Source: Pontederia crassipes
Taxonomy: Eukaryota > Streptophyta > Magnoliopsida > Commelinales > Pontederiaceae
Reading direction: 5' to 3'
DNA length: 64,000 nucleotides
Assembly (NCBI GenBank): GCA_030549335.1
Contig: CM060196.1
Coordinates: forward strand, 72,500,139 to 72,564,138
Shown piece by piece: positions 47,774-59,197 of this stretch. The stretch's first letter is position 1. Each line of letters opens with the position of its first letter. A program made the translations under genes and the position numbers. Below the pieces are notes generated by a model. That model worked only from the letters and a program-made list of their open reading frames with translations, did not search any database and had not been told where the DNA came from.

Positions 47774-48610
47774 CACTACAAGAAAATTACCATTTTTCGA
47801 CGGACAATTTCCGACGGATAAAAATCCGTCGCAATTTGCAACGGATAGAAATCCGTCGCAATTTGCGACGGATTTTGCGACGAAAATATTTCCGACGGAT
47901 TTTCCGACGGTTACGATCGTCGAAAATAAAAATAATAAATTATGTAATTTGTTATATTATTATTTTATTTTTCAACGATTAGAAATGTCGATATTTCCGA
48001 CGGATACGCATCTGTCATAATTTTCGACGGATTTTCCGACGGTCGTGGCCGTCAGAAATGAAAATACTAAATTATGTAATTTGTTATATTATATTTTATT
48101 TTTCGACGATTAGGAACGTCGATATTTCTGACGGATACCCATCCGTCGCAATTTTTGATGGATTTTTCGACGGTTAGGACTGTCAGAAATTAAAATACTA
48201 AATTATGTAATTTGTTATATTATTATTTTATTTTTCGACGATTAGGAACGTCGATATTTTCTACGGATATCAATCCGTCGCAAAATCCATCGTAATTTCC
48301 GACGGTCATAACTGTCGGTAAATGTATAATAATATAATATGAGGATTATTTTATTAATATAATTTGCAACAGTCCAAATTGTCGTAATTTTCGTGGGTTC
48401 CAACCGTCGGTAATAATAAGCGACTGTTCAAATCGTCGGTAAAATAAAAAATAAATAGTATATATAACTAAATATAAATTAAATAATTTTTGACGGTCAC
48501 AACCGTTGATAACTTTAAAAATAATTCATATTTGTATTTCCGACGGTCAGAGCCATCGGTAATTAAAATTCCGTTATCCCGCTTTTTTTTCGTTTTCCCG
48601 CTTTCTCATC

Positions 48611-48648
<38 letters not shown>

Positions 48649-49372
48649 CCCCATCTCCTCTCTCCCTCTCCCGGCCCGCGAGCACCGGACGTCATCGACC
48701 GCCGACGACCCTCTCCCTCTTCCTCTCCCGGGCGACGAGCCTCTGACCATACGTCATCGACCACCGGAGATCCTCTACCGCGCCGGCGTCTCTCTCTCGG
48801 CCCCTGCAGGCGGCCGGATCCGGCCGCGGGCGTTCGGATCCAGCCGCGGGTCCTCGGCTGGCTGGCAGTCGAGATCGTGGCGTTGGCCGCCGGCCGGCTA
48901 ATTTTTTTAAAATTATAAAAATTCTTAACGATGATTTTGATCATCGAAACTTTGGTGGTCACCGGACGACCACCGAAATTTTTGGGGATAGCAACCGCCG
49001 CGAATATCGGCGGTCACGACCACCGAATTATCGACAGTTTTGTAGACCGTCGCAAATATTAGCGGTCGTAATCGTCGGCAAATGTATAATAATATAATAT
49101 GAGGATTTTTTTATTAATATAATTTGCAACAGTCCAAACTGTCATAATTTTCATGGGTTCCAACCGTCGGTAATAATAAGCGACTGTTCAAACCGTCGGT
49201 AAAATAAAAAATAAATAGTATATATAACTAAATATAAATTAAATGATTTTCGACGGTCACAACCGTCGGTAACTTTAAAAATAATTAATATCTGTATTTC
49301 CTACGATCAGAGCCGTCGGTAATTAAAATTCTGTTATCCCGCTTTTTTTCGTTTTCCCGCTTTCTCATCTTT

Positions 49373-49409
<37 letters not shown>

Positions 49410-50006
49410 CCCCATCTCCTCTCTCCCTCTCCTGGCCCGCGAGCACCGGACGTCATCGACCGACGACGACCCTCTCCCTCTTCCTCTCCCGGGCGACGAG
49501 CCTCTGACCGGATGTCATCGACCACCGGAGATCCTCTACCGTGCCGGCGTCACTCTCTCTCTGGCCCGGACCGCAGCGGCCAGATGGGCTGCCTGGCGGC
49601 CGGATCTGGCCGCGGGTGTTCGGATCCGGCCCTTGGGGGCCGGATCCGGCCGCCGGTCCTCGGCTGCTGGCAGTCGTGATCGTGGCGTTGGCCGCTGGCC
49701 GGCTATTTTTTTTTAAATTATAAAAATTCTTAGCGACGATTTTGACTGCCGAAACTTTGGCGGTCATCGGACGACCACCGAAATTTTCAGAGATAGCAAC
49801 CATCGCAAATATTGGCGGTCATAACTGTCGGAAATCCATTTAAATTTATGGCGGTTCTTTCCCAACTGTCGGAAATGATTTGCGACGAGCATTTTTCGAA
49901 TGTTTTTTATTCCGTCGAAAAAACCGTCAGAAATGCCATTGTCGACAGTTTTACGGGAAATTACAGACGGTTTCGACCATCTGTAATTCCCCTATTTCTT
50001 ATAGTG
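47774..50006. mobile_element. Non-autonomous CACTA, TSD TCT
   Basis: Left end CACTACAAGAAAATTACC, right end CCCTATTTCTTATAGTG, TSD TCT on both sides; 2233 bp. Both ends carry dense CGACGGATTT / CCGTCGGAAAT subterminal repeats. The interior has a direct duplication of about 760 bp. No transposase coding; the minus-strand frames at 48606-48962 and 49334-49803 are composition artefacts. Confidence 0.9.
48321..49800. repeat. Internal 760-bp direct duplication
   Basis: AATGTATAATAATATAATAT starts at 48321 and again at 49081. Each copy has CGACGGTCA repeats, a (TA)n run (48614-48648; 49374-49409), then a GC-rich block with GGCCGGATC strings and TCGCCGGA-type repeats. Confidence 0.9.
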
Positions 50007-50439
50007 TCTTCTCTCCTTGCGTACAAGATCCAGACTCCCTCTCTCCTTCCTCTCACAGGCTCCTTTTTATGGCCGATCTATTGCAGCAAGAGACCCGTCA
50101 CCAAGAGAGGAAGGACAAGCTAGTGCATGGATACTGAGAAGGATGACTGATCAATGAAGAATGGATTAACTATATGAAAAAAGGTGGGTGAATTTAAATC
50201 ACCTTGTATAATTTTTTATAGGATCTGATTAGAACTCTGCTCCAATTGATTACGTTAATGAACCGATGATGATCAAATGAACGAAAGTCGAATCGATATG
50301 TTTTCTTCCTTTTTCCTGATTGTAATTGCTCCTTGGTTAGTCTAGGAATTGGATTCTGCTTATTATTACCTTGCTTGATGACTGCTGTAATGTGATAGTG
50401 TGTCTAGGATAAGGATCTATGAATTATTTGTGATTTTGT

Positions 50440-50790
50440 TATGCTGAAATCGAGCGTCGAACCCCCGTCGGCACGTCCGTGATCTTTTCTTCACAGCCAT
50501 GCCAATACTAATACGCCTGTACATTCGGTAGCACGACCGTGCCACCTCTCCTGTACGTCCGTGCCAATTTGCAGGCACGCCCGTGCGGTCAGGCCAAGGG
50601 TATGCGGCTAAGTAAAAATCCGGTCGACCGACCCAAATGGATCGATCGACCGACGTCCTGTTTGAGCACACTCGTGACACTACATGGGTACGCCCATGCA
50701 GCTGCCTTTCCTTGTAACAAACTAGCACGCCCGTGCCAAGCCACAGATCAGTCGATCGATATATGGAATCAGTCGACCGAGAACCTCGAG
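50440..50790. repeat. Mixed CACGNCCGTG and TCGACCGA cluster
   Basis: GCACGTCCGTG, GCACGACCGTG, GTACGTCCGTG, GGCACGCCCGTG and AGCACGCCCGTG alternate with CGGTCGACCGACC, TCGATCGACCGA and CAGTCGACCGAG. It combines the motif types of the 44145 and 41200 clusters in one LTR. Confidence 0.8.
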
Positions 50791-52079
50791 TGTGACCCTT
50801 TCATTTCTTTATTATTAAATCTGGGTTTTCATTTAATTAGTACTTGCTTTCTCTTCTGACTGATTGTTAATGTGACTGAATCTAAAGGCATGATTTAGTT
50901 AAGATCCATTCATACTCTACGCTATGAACCATTTTACTGATTTACCCCTCTATTGATTCAATCACTCTATAGTATGAATGATAAGATGTTAAAGTGACTA
51001 ATGAGTAAAGATGAAAGATAAGTGATGGGTTGCCAGTCCATGCCACGTGCTTCAAGATAAGGGTCGCTCCCTTGGTCACGGCTTGATCACCCATTGACCC
51101 GCATAAGGTTGTATTATTTTGCTCGGCATAATTCTCAAAAGTTAAAGGCACCTTAAGTCACTTAAATTATAAGCAAAATTCAAGGTAAAGAAGAATGTCC
51201 AAATGATATAAGTATAATGACAAGTCAAGTATGGTTATGATTCCTATATGATAAATGAGTTTTCACATGATTCCAAGTTTACTAAGTATGATCATGATGT
51301 TACTGCTCATCATTATCCATTGATCTGTAGTGTTCTCATGATTCTATTCTCAATATCTGCTCAAGGTAAATTCTTTGCCAATTCTGACTTGTCTTATTTA
51401 ACAGTTATGCATTGTATATTTATATTGATTCCCTACTAGGCTGCAAAGCTTACGGGAGGATCTCTTTCCCTATGTTTGATTTCCACAGGGCCAGGTCACT
51501 GATGGTGTTGAGGTCATGTGTTGCGATTGAGCTCAGGCGATGATATAGCATATGAACCAAAGGGCCTAGATATTTAGTTATTTCTTTCCGCAATTATGAA
51601 CTATGATGTACTTTTGAATTTATGTCATTTCAATACGTTCCTTTTATTCTATTCTATTTTCTTTTGCTGATGTGTCGTTTTACTGACTGACATTACAAAA
51701 AAATGGGTTATTGGTGACTCAATGTAGCGTCTCAAATTTGGTGATGCTATAGAGACGTCACTAGCGCTTTTACGGCGTCTACCTTGTGTTTCAATAACGA
51801 GACGCTATTTGCCTCTCGATAGCGTCTCATTAGCGTGTTCTTAGCTATACAAAAAATAGACGCTATAAATGGCGCAATGGAGACGCGACGTAGACGCTAC
51901 CATTGCGCGCCGCGAAGCGACAAAGCGCGGGAGAATCTAACGCCGTTCTCGCTCGACAATCAGCGACGCTACGCTCGCGTCTCACCGTTTGCGGCTCTAA
52001 AGAGACGCTATCTGGCGTCACAAGCTCACGCAACGCTATGTAGACGTGGATGTCATTACTTCACGACTATTCCTAGCTT

Positions 52080-52960
52080 ATCTACATTTATATCTCAATT
52101 TGTTTTATATTTAAACCTAAACCCTATATATTATATATACTATATGTTAATCAATAAATTATTAAATATTTATATTAGTATTATCAACATATATATGTAT
52201 TCATACATGATTACCCATATTATATATATGTATTACACGATAATATATATATGTATGTATTATATATATTATTTATGTTATTTATACATACTAAATATAT
52301 ATAGTTAATCATGAAATTATGGTGGTTGAATTAAGAGAGTGATTCAAATTATCCCTTTTTAGCGTCATCGTTGAGACTCTATAGTGTCACCTTAGCGTCT
52401 AACTAGAGCCGCAGCTTTCGTCGACGCCATGGTGACACTATTGGCGTCTCTGTAGCGTCGTCAAGTTTAGACGCCACGAGGTCTGAGACGCTAGTTCGGC
52501 GCTACGTGGTCGCTAAATGACCCTAGCGACTCAATGGTGTCTGTATTGCGCCTCCTTAGCCGACTTTTTATCCCCCTCGCTTAATCGGGCATATATAGAC
52601 ATATAAATACGCGTATATACTTATACTTATATATAATAAGTACATATATACATATTATTATCACTTAATCTCACACATATAAACATATACACATATATAT
52701 TCACTTCGAATACATACATATACACGTTATATGACTCGCACATGTATAGACGTATACATACACATATATTTTTATAATACATATAGACATACATACATGA
52801 TAGATTTATAATACTTAATCTCCCACATGTAGACATATACATACTCATATTATAGGTATATATTATAGACACATATACATACGCATATATTATAGACACA
52901 TATACATTTAGATTTATAATTTTATATACATGCATGATAGATTGTCGGAAGGAAATAAAA
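52080..52960. repeat. TATATAC-rich simple-sequence region
   Basis: Two long ATATACATA-type stretches (52090-52320 and 52600-52960) flank a block of GACGCT repeats. Open frames here encode only Tyr/Ile/Met-rich text and are artefacts. Confidence 0.7.
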
Positions 52961-53284
52961 TAATTTGAACGGGGCACAATGCGACGAGATGCTATATTGA
53001 TAAATAAAATATCATACTAAAAAATTTGAAAAAGACTTTTAATGAGCGTCTCAATGACGTCGCATCCTTGGGACGCTACCACTGTGGAGACGCCCCGCTA
53101 TAGTGTCTCTACGTTGGCTTAGCGACACATTAGCTTCTCCATAGCGCCGCACTAGCCAAATTTTGATAGAAACGATGCCTACATTGCGTCTACGTAGCGT
53201 CACGTTCTTGGGAGACGCTAAAAAATTTACTTAAATCCCTAACCCCTCTTCTTCGTTTTCACTTTTACTATTTTACTCGCGCCC

Positions 53285-54110
53285 CTCCGACGCCTGACCT
53301 CCGACCTCCGACGCCCGACGCCCGACACTCGACGCCCGACCTCCGACGCCAGACCTCCTCCTCCGCCGCGCCGACGTCCGCCTCCGCGGCCCTCCGCCTC
53401 CTCCTCCACCGTGCCCCTCCGCCGTGCCGACGTCCGCCTCCGCGGCCCTCCGCCTCCTCCTCCACCGTGCCCCTCCGTCTTCACCACCTCCTCCTCTGAC
53501 GTGCTCCCTCCGTCTTCGCCTCCTCCACCGCGCCCCTCCGCCTACTCCACCGCCTCCTCCATCGCGCCCGTCCGCCACCTCCACCACGCCCCTCCACCAC
53601 CCTTCACCGCCTCCTCCGCCTCATCCACCGCCCTCCGCCACCGCCCTCCACCGCGCTGACGTCCACCTCTGCCTCCACCGCCGCCTCCTCCTCCTCCTCC
53701 CTCCGCGCTGACGTCCACCTCCGCCGCCTCCTCCACTGCGCTGACGTCCGCCCTCCGCCGTCGTCTGCCTCCACCGCATCCTCCTCCGATGTCCGCCCTC
53801 CGCCTCCTCCACCACGACCGTCCGCCTAGTCCACCGCGCCCATCCGCCACCTCCACCGCGCCCCTCTGCCGCCTCCATCGCGCCCCTCCGTCGCCCTCCA
53901 CCGCCGCCTCTGCCTCGTCCATCGCCCTCCACCGCGCTGACGTCCGCCTCCGCCTCCACCACCGCCCTCCGCCACCGCCTTCCACCGTGCCGACGTCCTC
54001 CCTCCGCCTCGTCCGCCCTCCACCGCCGCCTCCTCCTCCACCACCGCTCCTCCTCTGTCGGTCGTCGTCTACCACTTTCCTCCACCGTCGTCTGCCACCA
54101 TCCCTCACTA
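53285..54110. repeat. CCGCCTCCTCCACC minisatellite, strand-skewed
   Basis: About 825 bp, almost only C/T plus CG pairs on the plus strand. Units such as CCGCCTCCTCCACCGCG and CTGACGTCCGCC recur throughout. All six frames stay open for long distances (Pro/Ser-rich on plus, Arg/Gly/Glu-rich on minus), so the frames are not evidence of genes. Confidence 0.9.
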
Positions 54111-54340
54111 GTTAAGAAGGTACTAGCCCGCCGCCACGTATGTTAAGTTAATTATTAATGCATGAAGTTAAATACTACTTAATTACTTAAAAGTTATGAA
54201 TTAATGCATGTTAAGTTAAATATTACTTGATTACTTGATTGTTTTGCTGTTAAGTTAGTTAGTAATGCATGTTAAGTTAAATACTACTTAATTACTTGAA
54301 AGTTATGAACTAATGCATGTTAAGTTAAATATTACTGACA

Positions 54341-54891
54341 TACACCAATTGGTTCTTTCATGGTGAAGAAAGATGGGCTAAAGAAAGAAGTAATGTAGAT
54401 ACCGTTGCGGGCGACTCGAGCAATCCGTACAGGACATGATACGAGATGCAATGTTAGGAGAAAATGTTGGCGAAACATTGATTGAAGAAGACCCGAATCC
54501 TTCGGTTTCTAAGTTTTATAATCTTCTCGAAGAAGTAGATGAACCTTTATGGGATGGATGCGTAAAGCAAACTACACTTTCTGTAGTGGCACAACTAATG
54601 AACTTAAAATTAGAATTTAATATGAGCGAAAGTTGTTTTGACCGGATGCTTGCCATTATTAAGAGTATGCTTCCAGCTTCAGAGAAATTACCGGGACATT
54701 TTTACAAGTGCAAACAGTTGATGAGAGATTTAGGGTTGAAATATCAGAATATTGATGCATGCCGCAATCATTGCGTGTTGTACTACAAGGAAAACAACTC
54801 ACTTATGAGTTATTTTATTTGTGGCGAGCCCAGATTCAAGCCGAAAAAGAAATCTCAAAGTTCGAGTAAAAATGTGGAAAATAGAATCTAA
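54341..54891 (+). pseudogene. CACTA transposase (TNP2-like) N-terminal part
   Basis: 54341 to about 54435 reads YTNWFFHGEERWAKERSN, the H-G-E box at the TNP2 start, then shifts frame. 54436-54891 continues with LEEVDEPLWDGC, LMNLKLEFNMSESCFDRM and MRDLGLKYQNIDACRNHC, then LYYKENNS and a CGEPRFK motif. This Cys/His-rich region normally precedes the Transposase_21 catalytic domain. Here that domain is missing: by 54896 the sequence is already in the C-terminal DUF4216 region. Confidence 0.85.
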
Positions 54892-54895
54892 CAAA

Positions 54896-55333
54896 GTCGT
54901 GGTGCTAAAATGCCGTTAATTCGATCTAGAGAAAGGAGTTCGGATCGATCAAAAGTTTAAATTAGTGGATATTAACCCTCGGTCGAGACTTCAGTCATAC
55001 GATCCATTCGTATTGGTGGAACAAGCACAACAAATGTACTACACTAAGTATCCATCGAAAAGAACTAAGGATGAATGGTGGGCGTCATGCAAAGTAAGGA
55101 GTAGACTATTCTTAGCAGAAACAATGGTAGATGACAATGAAACATCATCCGTACACAATGATGTGCACATGGACGATTACTATCAAGAAGATGGAGTGAA
55201 TGAGACGATTGATGTGGCCAATGGAGTTGAGAATTTTCAATTGATCGATGATGGTGAGCCAATGGAAGAATTCAATTCAAATGACCTCTTGGATGTGAAC
55301 TTTGATAGTTTTGTTGACGATGACTCGAACTAA
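54896..55333 (+). pseudogene. CACTA transposase C-terminal (DUF4216) part
   Basis: Reads KVVVLKCR, an in-frame TAA (54917) where Trp is expected, then FDLEKGVRIDQKFKLVDINP, YDPFVLVEQAQQMYYTKYP and KDEWWASCKVRSR, ending in an acidic tail rich in Asp/Asn/Glu. The block from WFDL to W-W-C-K is the DUF4216 region of plant CACTA transposases. The nonsense codon and the missing catalytic domain show it is dead. Confidence 0.85.
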
Positions 55334-55486
55334 GATTATAGTGACTATGATGAAAATGAATCAGAATACAAAACAAGCGAATGAATCCCGTAGTTATTCT
55401 AATGACATAAGTTTTTTACTTCTTTTTTAGGTTATATATGATTACCGATAATAAGAGAAACTTCTTTCTTTTTTTTCGGTCATAAA

Positions 55487-57578
55487 ATGAGGGGTCGAGC
55501 ATCTGGGTCATCTCGCTCTTCCAGGCGTTCACTCCAGATGAGTCAAACATCACAACCACCAGGTAATATAATTATTGTCAGCTGCTTATTTATAGTTGAT
55601 TATAATAGTTAATTTGATTTTTTAATAATATCAGTTCCTCCGCTGTCGACGGGGCACGTAGCCAGATCGTCATATAGTAGTCGATCCATTGGTGGGTCTG
55701 CTTCGCATATCACTCCAGGTACGTGACACATTGTAGGCAATATACAATTTTAAATAGGAGTCAAATTTTATGTATTTTCTTATGATGACAGTTGCTACCC
55801 CACTGCCACCGGCGAGAGTACCGGACGCATTACCACATTCTAGCATTGGTGAGCGACATCTTACGTCAGGTGATATTTTATTATTTTTTACATTTATTAA
55901 TTAATTATATTAATTATTTTTTAATAATGTCAGTAGCTACGTTGCCGATAGCACAAACAGCTGGCTCAATACATCCAGACGAGCGGACTGTCATTGATCA
56001 TGCTGCGGTACATATCAATCGAGGTGAGAATATTACTTTACATCTATGAATTATCACAATTTTAATTTAATATGACACTAACGATTTATTATGTATTAGG
56101 TCCCGTAGATGACGTTGAACCTTCACAGCCTACCCCAGCTGTACCAGATGATGATTCCTCTTCGAGTGATGAAGGGGGTTACACGATAATGGGGTGGTCA
56201 CTGTGAATAATATTGCTCGACCGTAAGTTAAATAAGTTGTACAAATTTTCTTCTTTCTAATTGGCTGGCCCACTTTCATACCCGTTAGTACCGTGCTGGA
56301 TGTTGGAAAGATGTCCCAATTCAAGTACGGGATGACATCTTTCGAGCATTTACAGTACGATCTTCTATTTGGGTTACATAATTCGATTTATATTTATTTT
56401 AAAATTACTAAGTTTTAACGTTCTATTTGTAAGAGGCAAATCATTTTCATCCGGATCTTAGTTTAGGGACGATTCGGAGAGCTTTTGAGGAGGTCGCTGC
56501 GAAATGCCTCTGAAATCGATTATACAGGTTTCGCAAGGTCGTCACATCCGCGGGTCTCACTTTGGAGCAGGGCATACAAAGATGCCCAAGACATATTTGA
56601 AGTCCCTCTGTAGGAAGTTGTAAGTATGTTTACTTTTACATTATTTTTATGAAAATTATAGTTTTTTGAAAGTGTAAGTATTTGATGTTCACAAAGGACG
56701 GATGAATGACGGCAAAAGAAGTCGGAAAAGGTAAGAGTTAATCATCTTTCGAAGCCCGAGGCCCACATCCACATAGGGGGATCGATGCGATTTGACGAGC
56801 ATCGACGGCGCATGGTAATTTACATATAAATTCAATTTATCAAACTTTTGACTTATACTTACGTTATCAAATTTGAAACTTTATTGTAGGAGGAGAAAGA
56901 AGGCAGTCCCGTAGACTTTCGTATGGTCTATGAGGCCACACATAAGAGCCAGAAGACAAACGACCTAATCACGCACACTGCTCGTAGGCTTCTGATAAGT
57001 CTCATGATATGATCATTTGGTTGTTGCCGTTAGTGCACTATTTTTTAAATACATAATGTTTAAATTTTATAGGATGAATATAATGCAAAAATGGCTGAAA
57101 AGTATGGAGATGATCCGAGTACTCAACCACCAAGTAATATTTCTTCGTTGGTTTTGTCATGTTTTTAATTTGTGTTTCTTGATATATAATTTATATATTA
57201 AATGATTGTATGATTTTTCTATTTCGTAGAGGACCCTGTTATTTAGGAGGAGGTGGCCGGCACGACACGAGGGGTACTTGCGTGGCCTCGGCACAGCCGC
57301 TCAGATACCTAGGAGATTGGAGGATATGCAGGCGGTCCATCTACTGCGAGCTCATCCACTGCACTTGATGTGACGCAGCTATCACAGCAGTTATCGGAGC
57401 AGATATCGCGGCAAGTGTCAGAGTAGTTGTCGCAGCAATTGGCTCCGCTATTGCAGGTGATTCAGAGATTGATCCTGACGCAAAATCCATCCTCGCGAGG
57501 CCATGGACCGAGCACGTCTGGGTCGAATGTTCGGAATGATAATAATAACTCCCAAACCTAGAATAGAAACAACTCATG
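55487..57578 (+). pseudogene. CACTA second gene (En/Spm TnpA-like), multi-exon
   Basis: Exon-like blocks with good splice sites: 55487-55562 (MRGRASGSSRSSRRSLQMSQ), 55635-55718, 55792-55869, 55934-56023, 56100-56222. The three middle ones are 84, 78 and 90 bases, all phase 1, each ending in a Gly-split codon. Later blocks: about 56286-56351 (CWKDVPIQVRDDIFRAF), 56440-56620 (FARSSHPRVSLWSRAYKDAQ), 56699-56816 (NHLSKPEAHIHIGGSMRFDE), 56889 to about 56993 (DFRMVYEATHKSQKTNDLIT), 57073-57133 and 57230-57578 (a Gln/Leu/Ser-rich helical tail). The GGSMRFDEHRRRM and ATHKSQ boxes identify the family. A frameshift near 56183 and stops in the last exon break it. Confidence 0.8.
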
Positions 57579-59197
57579 AATACAAACAATGCTTTTGGTA
57601 CTTATAGATCTAGATATACATATAGTTTGTTAGTTCGGTTTATTACTTTTCGTATTCTTATGTTAAATATTATGCCTATGATGCTTTTATATTGCCTGTG
57701 ATGCTCTTATATTACATGTGATGCTCTTATACTGTCTGTGATGCTTTTATATTGTTTGTGATTAATATCAATGCATTTTTATATGCATTATATAATTGTA
57801 TGGTCAGTGAAGGAAAAAAATGAGGATTGAATGAGTAAAAAAAATATGTAAATAGTGACTCCATAGCGTCTCATTCGCGTCGTAAAGAATGTCCACGCTG
57901 AGTTAAATATATCGTCCTTAGCGCCATAGTCGCGTCTTATTGGCGATGCGTACACCATCATATTGCGTCACTTCAGCGCCTTGCTAGCGCCTACAATAGC
58001 GACTCTTGGGCACCGGAATCGCATCTCAGATCTTGCGCCCCTTGCGCGTCGAGTCGGGGTGCTAGTAGCGTCTCATTTTCTTTGACTCCATTGCGACGCA
58101 GTAGCTACCGATATGTAGCGTCCCATTTTTGTGGCGCTAGATAGACGCGAGACGCTCTTCACTGCAGAGACGTAATAGCGCCACCCTAGTGTCGCTTATC
58201 ATGGGTCGTTAATCGCCCATTTTCTTATAGTGTGAGTATTAGTCAAAGAAATGGTCAAGTTGTAGTATTCGTAGCGCGAAATCTTCGTCGCATGATGTCG
58301 GTCGATTTGGGGGCGTTACATTTTATTTTAAACATTATCTCAAAATTTCAAGTTTAATGATATTGTTATTCACGTTCAAGCTTTTCACATTTTTTATATT
58401 TGGTCAAATGACCGTTCAAGATTAATATTATAGTCAAGGTATTATATAATTGATAATCCCTTATATATATTATATTCTGTATCTATGACAGCTTTGTATC
58501 ACTTAATTAAGTGTACACTTCAAATTGCTATATATTAATCAAGTCAACGCAAATCAAGAATTAATCAAGTCCTTGTTATAAACAAATTAAGTCGCTCAAA
58601 GTATTATAGTCAATAGTGGTCAATGCACAATTAACATCGATCAAGTATGTTGAATGATAGATTGACGTAACTTCTTGCATAATATATATAGTGATGACTG
58701 GAAAATTAGATTAATTTATCACCACTATTCGAATAGGGAGAACAGCCCCAGTTACAATGATTGGTCACTGTAGGCAAAAGGTCAAATGGTTGCATTTGCA
58801 TACATTTACGAGATAATTTAAGACAAAAAGTTCAAGCACGTCAGAACTCAGAAGCATCCGGTGAACGCTTCTACCAAATACCAATTGGAGCCCAACGATA
58901 AATTTATACCAAATATGTTTAAAAATAGATCCCACGTGAATTATAGTTTGATCCGTACAATTGAATGAAATCTCATTTGTTATTAAAATAATATTTTCGT
59001 TAGTGACTTTGAAGATGTAATATAGAGATGGAATTTCGGACGAGTGCATCTTTGGCATTTGAAATTGATCGTAGCGAAATACTAAAGAAGTGATACTGAG
59101 TTTTCACTCAAGTATAAATTTTTTGTGAGAATGCTATCTTAGTTGCAAGAATACAAGGTTAATTAGTATATATTAAATTAGACCTTAATTATTGACA

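Larger units (their letters stand above)
51691..58232 (+). mobile_element. CACTA with gene remnants, TSD TGA
   Basis: Left end CATTACAAAAAAATGGG, right end CCCATTTTCTTATAGTG, TSD TGA (51688-51690 and 58233-58235); 6542 bp. Dense GACGCTA / TAGCGTCTC subterminal repeats lie at 51700-52060, 52360-52570, 53040-53230 and 57850-58225. Both CACTA genes remain as plus-strand fragments: TNP2-like at 54341-55333 and TnpA-like at 55487-57578. The DDE core is deleted, so it is non-autonomous. Confidence 0.9.
47499..58320. mobile_element. LTR-like insertion split by two CACTAs
   Basis: Starts TGTGATAACTC at 47499 and ends GGGGGCGTTACA at 58320; flanks TTCTA and TTTTA (4/5 TSD). The duplicated copy at 61.67-61.73 kb is continuous across this point, so it acts as an empty site. 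Subtracting the CACTAs at 47774-50006 and 51691-58232 leaves about 2.04 kb, the size of a solo LTR. It carries a mixed motif cluster at 50440-50790. No coding of its own. Confidence 0.65.

Noticed and set aside
48606-49803. Open frames in the GC-rich parts of the 47774-50006 CACTA
   Set aside because: Both duplicated copies give similar frames that end in Ile/Tyr repeats from the (TA)n run; no transposase motif.
53542-54108. Long minus-strand open frame (188 codons) and its overlapping partners on both strands
   Set aside because: All six frames are open because the minisatellite lacks stop codons; the predicted proteins are Arg/Gly or Pro/Ser repeats with no domain.
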